From NCBI RefSeq assembly GCF_934754915.1, contig NZ_CAKVKB010000113.1, forward strand, positions 1 to 10,754: a stretch of DNA of 10,754 nucleotides, in the 5' to 3' direction. The translations under genes were made by a program, and so were the position numbers. The notes beneath the pieces were generated by a model. The model searched no databases. It worked only from the letters and a program-made list of their open reading frames with translations, and was not told the DNA's origin. This DNA comes from an uncultured Clostridium sp. Lineage in GTDB: Bacteria; Bacillota; Clostridia; Clostridiales; Clostridiaceae. How positions within the stretch are numbered: the first letter of the stretch is position 1; the number at the start of each line of letters is the position of its first letter. Below are positions 6,713-10,754 of the stretch, one piece after another.

Positions 6713-6744
6713 AGTATAAATACGGAAATATCCATATTTATACT
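6713..6744. repeat. Inverted repeat (hairpin) downstream of the SNF2 gene
   Basis: AGTATAAATA (6713-6722) and TATTTATACT (6735-6744) are perfect 10-base inverted repeats. After one mismatch, the inner GGA/TCC pairs extend the stem around an AATA loop. It lies 73 bases past the SNF2 stop codon. On neither strand does a clear T-run follow it, so it is not a textbook terminator, but it may still protect or end the transcript. Confidence 0.5.
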
Positions 6745-6746
6745 AT

Positions 6747-6760
6747 ATTTTGATCAAAAT
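6747..6760. promoter_or_regulatory. Perfect 14-bp palindrome ATTTTGATCAAAAT
   Basis: A perfect 14-base palindrome two bases from the preceding hairpin and about 57 bases past the SNF2 stop. It could be a protein-binding site or part of a terminator; without a loop it makes a poor RNA hairpin. No neighbouring promoter gives it a clear job. Confidence 0.25.
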
Positions 6761-6816
6761 TTTCAGCATATAATACAATATTAAAAATTGCATTTTGCCT
6801 TTATCTGATATTCGTT

Positions 6817-9099
6817 CTACTTTAAAAGCTCCATAAGTTCATCATTAGTTATTGACGTCAATACACTGCTGTCATTAAGTTCATTTGTAAGCACATCATT
6901 AATGATATTTCTTTTATCATCCTGAAGAAGGATTATTTTTTCTTCAATTGTTCCTTTTGTAATAAGTTTTATCACCTTTACATTATTTTTTTGTCCTATT
7001 CTATGTGCACGATCTGTAGCCTGATCTTCTATTGATGGATTCCACCATGGATCTAGATGTATAACAGTATTTGCGCTTGTTAAATTAAGTCCTGTTCCTC
7101 CTGCTTTCAATGAAATTAAAAATACTCTCTTTTCTTCATTGTTATTAAATTCCTCCACAATTTTTATCCGTTCTGCTGCTTTAGTATTTCCATCAAGATA
7201 ACAATATGGAATATTTTCAATGTCAAATTTAATTGATAATTTTTTCAATGCTTTTGTAAACTGTGAAAATAGAAGAATTTTATCTTTTCCATTACTTTCT
7301 TTTATTAATTCAATAACTTTATTAAACTTTCCACTTTCACCTTTATATTCTTCATCTATAAGTCCAGGATGAAGACATAACTCTCTTAGCTTTGTAAGAT
7401 ATGAAAAAATTGTAATGCTGCTTACTGATTTTTCATTATCAGCTTTTATATTTTCCTGTATTTTATTTACAAATCCATAATAAATATTCTTCTGCTGTTC
7501 TGGCATTTCAACCAGGACCTTCTCTTCATGTTTCTGCGGCATATCAAATATTGCCTCTTTTTTAGTCCTTCTAAGAATATAAGGCTTTATGAGAATTTTC
7601 AATTCATCAATATTAGAATCATTTCTTACAAATTTATTTTTAAATTCACTATTACTATATAAATATCCCGGCATAATAAAATCAAACAAAGACCATAATT
7701 CTTCAAGATTATTTTCTATAGGTGTTCCTGTTAAAATAAACCTATTTAAAGCATTTAAATTCTTTATTATGCCTGTTATCTGTGCCTTATGATTTTTTAT
7801 ATTCTGTCCTTCATCAAGTATCATATTATTAAATTCTATCCCCATATAAGACTCAGCATCATTTTTCAATGTTCCATATGTAGTTAATATAACATTATAA
7901 TCGAAATAATTCCCAATAATCTTCTTCCTTTCATTTATTTTCCCATGAACAATTCCTACTCTTAAATCTGGAGCAAACTTCCTAAATTCCTCATTCCAAT
8001 TATATAATAATGAAGTTGGAACAATAACAATTGATGTTCCTTCTTCTTGTGAAGCAAGAAATGCAATTGTCTGTATTGTCTTCCCAAGTCCCATTTCATC
8101 ACCAAGTATTCCTCCAAGACCAAGACTTTTCAAATTTCTAAACCATTCATATCCTTCCTTTTGATACTGTCTCAGTGTACATTTTAATTTTTCAGGCACT
8201 TCATATATCTTGTCTTTCATATTTTCTATTGAATCAAACAGCTTTAATAATCTGTCTTTATTTTCGCTGTATATTTTTCCATTTTCAATTTTGTCTTTTA
8301 GATAATACAGTTTGTTAAAGGATAATTCAAATTTATCAGCACCTCTTATTATATCTAAATTTAAAGTTTCAATTATTTTCATAACATTTTCTATTTCACT
8401 GCTTTCAAGATTTATAAATGTATCATTTTCAAGTTTTATAAAACTCTTCTTTTCCTTGTAAGCTTGTGCAATATGATTAAGTTCGTAAGACTGTATATTT
8501 TCAAGTCCCATATGAAAATCAAATTTTCCTTTTGAATTTTTCCTTATTGAAAATTCCTTAAAATTTCCATTATTTAATTTAAAATATTTTGAACAATCTA
8601 TGTCAGTAAATACATTTCCTGTCTCGCCTATTTTGTTCATTCCACTTTTTAGAAATTCATAATATTCTTCATCATTCCCTAGAAACTGAAATACTTCATT
8701 TTTATAATAAAACCTATATCTGTTTAAAATTCTTTCAATTTCATTTAATTTTTTTGATACATTCATATTATCATTATTTATTTTCAAAGCCTGACAATAA
8801 TCCATTTCTAAGACACTGCTCTTTATAGAAACTCTGCATATTGATTTTCCATTTTCTCTTGAAAAATTAAACTCTATTTTTAAGCCCTCATTAATTTTTT
8901 CAATAACAGCTTCATCATAAAAAACATTTTGTGATATTGATGTAATTACTTTATTTAATATATTGAATTCTTCATCTGAGATATCACTTTTTAATACTAT
9001 TTTATTATTTTTCTTTAGGTTTTCATATAATACCCTGTAAAGATTGATCTGCTCAAAAGAAGGAATATAAATATTTCTGTCATACAAAAACAAGTCCAT
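6817..9099 (-). CDS. SNF2-family DNA-dependent ATPase/helicase, C-terminal part of a frame-split SWIM-SNF2 gene
   Basis: This 760-residue frame holds the complete SNF2 motor. Motifs in order: Walker A DEMGLGKT (334-341), IVPTSLLYNW (359-368), LTTYGT (405-410), motif II DEGQ (429-432), LTGTP (456-460), then in the second lobe DKILLFSQF (606-614), SLKAGGTGLNLTSANTVIHL (663-682), DPWWNP (683-688) and RAHRIGQ (697-703). Residues 1 to about 300 are the helicase-associated region typical of bacterial SNF2 proteins. Such enzymes move along duplex DNA; the biological role of the clostridial ones is poorly known. The ATG at 9099 has no Shine-Dalgarno, and the same frame stays open upstream to 9186, entering the SWIM ORF, without a start codon. 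It therefore looks like the 3' part of the gene beginning at 10004 rather than an independent gene. Starting at 9099 would truncate the natural protein. Confidence 0.88.
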   Translation of the reverse strand: MDLFLYDRNIYIPSFEQINLYRVLYENLKKNNKIVLKSDISDEEFNILNKVITSISQNVFYDEAVIEKINEGLKIEFNFSRENGKSICRVSIKSSVLEMDYCQALKINNDNMNVSKKLNEIERILNRYRFYYKNEVFQFLGNDEEYYEFLKSGMNKIGETGNVFTDIDCSKYFKLNNGNFKEFSIRKNSKGKFDFHMGLENIQSYELNHIAQAYKEKKSFIKLENDTFINLESSEIENVMKIIETLNLDIIRGADKFELSFNKLYYLKDKIENGKIYSENKDRLLKLFDSIENMKDKIYEVPEKLKCTLRQYQKEGYEWFRNLKSLGLGGILGDEMGLGKTIQTIAFLASQEEGTSIVIVPTSLLYNWNEEFRKFAPDLRVGIVHGKINERKKIIGNYFDYNVILTTYGTLKNDAESYMGIEFNNMILDEGQNIKNHKAQITGIIKNLNALNRFILTGTPIENNLEELWSLFDFIMPGYLYSNSEFKNKFVRNDSNIDELKILIKPYILRRTKKEAIFDMPQKHEEKVLVEMPEQQKNIYYGFVNKIQENIKADNEKSVSSITIFSYLTKLRELCLHPGLIDEEYKGESGKFNKVIELIKESNGKDKILLFSQFTKALKKLSIKFDIENIPYCYLDGNTKAAERIKIVEEFNNNEEKRVFLISLKAGGTGLNLTSANTVIHLDPWWNPSIEDQATDRAHRIGQKNNVKVIKLITKGTIEEKIILLQDDKRNIINDVLTNELNDSSVLTSITNDELMELLK

Positions 9100-9155
9100 A
9101 TTATTATTTAAAGGAACAGGAAATACTTTTTTGGTTGTAATAATATATTCGCCAT

Positions 9156-10004
9156 TTATTTTTTCATTGTAAAAGATAAAGGAAGATTATTTTTTAAAAT
9201 CTTGCTTGTATAATTTTGATAATTATATGTAAATTTAATCTGTCTACCATTAAAATTTTCAAGAAATTTTCGTAATATGTTGGAATGTATTTTAATAAAA
9301 TTCTTATTTTCATCACTGCTTATCATTAAAAATTCATAAAGATAGTCTAATGCTTTTTCATCTTCTTTACTAAAATAATATTTTTTATAATTATAAATAA
9401 AACCTTTTCCAATAGAATATTCTTTTTTATCTTTTATAGCAAAAATACATTCCTTAATATTATTTATAGTATACATAATTGAGTTTCCCATATGCATACT
9501 CACATAAAACAAATTTTCTTTTTCTTCCTTTGATTGTTTTAATGAAATATTTATATTAATTTTTTCCTTTTCATCATAAATTTTCATATTATTTATGTTA
9601 ATCGTTTCATATATATCTTTTAATTCTTTTATTATTTTCTTATCAGGTCTTTCACTGATTTTATGCTTTGCTTTTAGTCTTTTCTTTATACTTTGGATAA
9701 ACTTCATTCCTGCTGCTGTAAGATGTTCACACATATAAATTCTTCCATCCAAATCATTTTCCTCAAATATGCTGCAGCTGCATTTTGTAAATACAACCTT
9801 TTTATTTTTCAAGTCTATTCTCAAATGAGGCTTACATCTTTTTAGACTGTCATTACTTTTAAAAGTCCCATAAATATTATAAAACTCATCCACTTTACGA
9901 ATATCTATATCAAAAAATTTATTCTTTGATAATTCCTGTCCTCTTGTAATATTTATCTTTGATGAATTTTTCATCACAATATTTTCTAGCTCAGATATTT
10001 TCAT
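9156..10004 (-). CDS. SWIM zinc-finger N-terminal part of a frame-split SNF2 helicase
   Basis: A 282-residue frame with a SWIM-type zinc finger CxC...CxH: Cys75, Cys77, Cys92 and His94 (KCSCS ... MCEHLTAAG). SWIM fingers bind DNA or protein and are usual at the N-terminus of clostridial SNF2 helicases of roughly 1050-1090 residues, followed by a helicase-associated region as here. The ATG at 10004 has an excellent Shine-Dalgarno GGAGGTG six bases upstream and an extended -10 promoter further up. The frame ends at a TAA just after an A6 run. One extra A there would give SFTMKKINGEYIITTKKVFP and run on into the helicase frame, for 1062 residues in all. As it stands, the ORF would make a zinc-finger protein without a motor. 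Confidence 0.85.
   Translation of the reverse strand: MKISELENIVMKNSSKINITRGQELSKNKFFDIDIRKVDEFYNIYGTFKSNDSLKRCKPHLRIDLKNKKVVFTKCSCSIFEENDLDGRIYMCEHLTAAGMKFIQSIKKRLKAKHKISERPDKKIIKELKDIYETININNMKIYDEKEKININISLKQSKEEKENLFYVSMHMGNSIMYTINNIKECIFAIKDKKEYSIGKGFIYNYKKYYFSKEDEKALDYLYEFLMISSDENKNFIKIHSNILRKFLENFNGRQIKFTYNYQNYTSKILKNNLPLSFTMKK
9159..9186 (-). other. Frameshift window joining the SWIM and SNF2 frames
   Basis: The SWIM frame ends at a TAA (9158-9156). The SNF2 frame is open only from just after its own TAA (9189-9187). The change of frame must therefore fall within these 28 bases. They include ATGAAAAAATAA with an A6 run (9164-9159); one added A, or a -1 slip, restores a single reading frame. 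Sequencing error, a real mutation and slippage during transcription or translation are all possible. I see no strong downstream stem-loop, and GAAAAAA is not an ideal -1 slippery heptamer. Confidence 0.75.
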
Positions 10005-10050
10005 TTAATCCACCTCCAAAAGTCAATTTAAGTTGTACATACGCTTGAAT

Positions 10051-10059
10051 ATTATATCA
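10051..10059 (-). promoter_or_regulatory. Extended -10 promoter of the SWIM-SNF2 gene
   Basis: On the minus strand TGATATAAT gives a perfect -10 (10056-10051) with the TG extension and no good -35. The spelling is identical to the kinase promoter at 1044-1036. Transcription would start near 10044, about 40 bases before the ATG at 10004. Confidence 0.5.
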
Positions 10060-10103
10060 CTTTAAATAATCATAATATATATTCAAATAAAAAATACTTG
10101 GAT

Positions 10104-10143
10104 AAAAAAAGAAGCTGCAATAAACAAACCACTTTGCAACTCC
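10104..10143 (-). terminator. Terminator of the J-domain gene
   Basis: On the minus strand GGAGTTGCAA (10143-10134) pairs over ten positions (two G-U) with TTGCAGCTTC (10120-10111) across a 13-base loop, followed directly by seven T. It begins about 30 bases past the stop codon of the J-domain gene and separates it from the SWIM-SNF2 promoter. Confidence 0.85.
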
Positions 10144-10174
10144 CTTTATTGTGTAATTATTTTAATTGTGTTAT

Positions 10175-10672
10175 TTAACACATTCCTCCATTATTTCCGC
10201 CGCCACATGCATTCATATTGTTTCTGGCTGTTGGTCTTACTCCCTGATTAGCATATTTAGTAGCATACTCAAGAATTCTTGATTGAAGTGTGTTCATACT
10301 GCTCATATATTCAGTATTGCCTGGATCAAGCTCCAATGCCTTACGTATATAATTCAATCCAGTTTCAAACCATCCCTTTTGAACACATACAAACCCCTCA
10401 AGATAATTCCATTCAGCACTTGTTCTATCATTTATCATATTAAGCCTTGATTCTGCAAGCAGGAAATTCTTATTTTCTATCAGTTTCCTTATTTCTGCAT
10501 ACATATTATTAGAATTAATAAGCATATCATATGCTTTATTCAGCTGTTCCAGCTTTTCCTGTGTTGTTTCATCCTGATTCAAAGTATACTCTTCTACAAG
10601 ATACTGATACTTTTTTCTTATTTCTTCTGGTGAAGCAGTATTATCAATTTCTAAAATTTCATAAGGATTCAA
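10175..10672 (-). CDS. J-domain-like protein with TPR-type repeat, HPD motif lost
   Basis: A cytoplasmic protein of 165 residues. Residues 2-52 have the shape of a J domain (MNPYEILEID, helix II IRKKYQYLVEEY, helix III EKLEQLNKAYDML), but the His-Pro-Asp between helices II and III, needed to stimulate the DnaK ATPase, is replaced by Thr30-Leu31-Asn32. Residues about 55-130 are helical and TPR-like (AEWNYLEGFVCVQKGWFETG, then KALELDPGN). The tail ends in CGGGNNGGMC. Clostridial J-domain/TPR proteins of about 200 residues share this layout and often have a longer cysteine-rich tail, so this one seems short at the end. The start is TTG at 10672, chosen because MNPYE begins the family; GGGG (10685-10688) lies 12 bases upstream, rather distant. 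The promoter may lie near or beyond the window edge. The function is not known; a chaperone-adaptor role is inference. Confidence 0.8.
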   Translation of the reverse strand: MNPYEILEIDNTASPEEIRKKYQYLVEEYTLNQDETTQEKLEQLNKAYDMLINSNNMYAEIRKLIENKNFLLAESRLNMINDRTSAEWNYLEGFVCVQKGWFETGLNYIRKALELDPGNTEYMSSMNTLQSRILEYATKYANQGVRPTARNNMNACGGGNNGGMC

Positions 10673-10754
10673 TATATACTCACACCCCTTAAATTCCTAT
10701 ATATGATCCTTATATAAATATATTTTCAGAAAATTTTTTTATTACTAATATTAT

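Larger units (their letters stand above)
6261..6816. other. Long intergenic region with no convincing gene
   Basis: Together with the sigI promoter region, 660 bases separate sigI from the SNF2 stop codon. I find no coding sequence with a good start and ribosome site except a nine-codon frame at 6301-6275 on the minus strand (MRKGFGVF, preceded by AAGGTG), which is too short to call. The region holds the repeat copy at 6589-6660, the hairpin at 6713-6744 and the palindrome at 6747-6760. No RNA family (tRNA, riboswitch, 6S, tmRNA) is recognisable. An unrecognised small RNA is possible. Confidence 0.5.

Noticed and set aside
7589..7792. Plus-strand open frame inside the SNF2 gene
   Set aside because: Antisense to conserved helicase motifs; no start signal.
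10691..10754. Promoter for the J-domain gene
   Set aside because: TATAAG- and TATATT-like hexamers occur, but in almost pure AT sequence and without a matching -35, so no specific call is justified.

Overview
The window looks like chromosome from a low-GC Firmicute of the genus Clostridium or a close relative. The DNA is strongly AT-rich. Ribosome binding sites are of the AGGTG / GGAGG type. TTG starts are supported for two genes. The gene set (SigI/RsgI, a YitJ-type fused methionine-synthesis enzyme, a SWIM-SNF2 helicase and a J-domain/TPR protein) is typical of clostridia. Species cannot be fixed from the sequence alone.

Layout. (1) 64-1016: a pyridoxamine/pyridoxine kinase on the minus strand, with a long hairpin behind it. 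(2) 1162-2022: a ten-helix EamA/DMT permease on the plus strand, transcribed divergently from the kinase across a 145-bp promoter region. (3) 2076-2123: a bidirectional terminator separates the permease from the convergent gene yitJ. (4) 2278-4068, minus: a homocysteine S-methyltransferase / methylenetetrahydrofolate reductase fusion. (5) 4279-6156, minus: the two-gene operon sigI-rsgI, with a good housekeeping-type promoter upstream and a strong terminator downstream. (6) 6157-6816: a 660-bp non-coding gap with the sigI promoter, a dispersed-repeat copy and a cluster of palindromes. (7) 6817-10004, minus: a SWIM zinc-finger ORF followed by an SNF2 helicase ORF. They read as one gene of about 1062 codons broken by a single-base frameshift at an A6 tract. 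(8) 10175-10672, minus: a J-domain/TPR protein that has lost the HPD motif, with a strong terminator.

How the genes relate. Apart from sigI-rsgI (a sigma factor and its membrane anti-sigma factor, translationally coupled) and the split SNF2 gene, each gene appears to have its own promoter and/or terminator, so this is mostly single-gene housekeeping and stress-response chromosome. I see no phage, insertion sequence, CRISPR array, tRNA or rRNA. The points most worth a second look are the SWIM/SNF2 frameshift, a short intergenic repeat family present three times here, the RsgI sensor tail without a recognisable carbohydrate-binding module, and the J domain without HPD.
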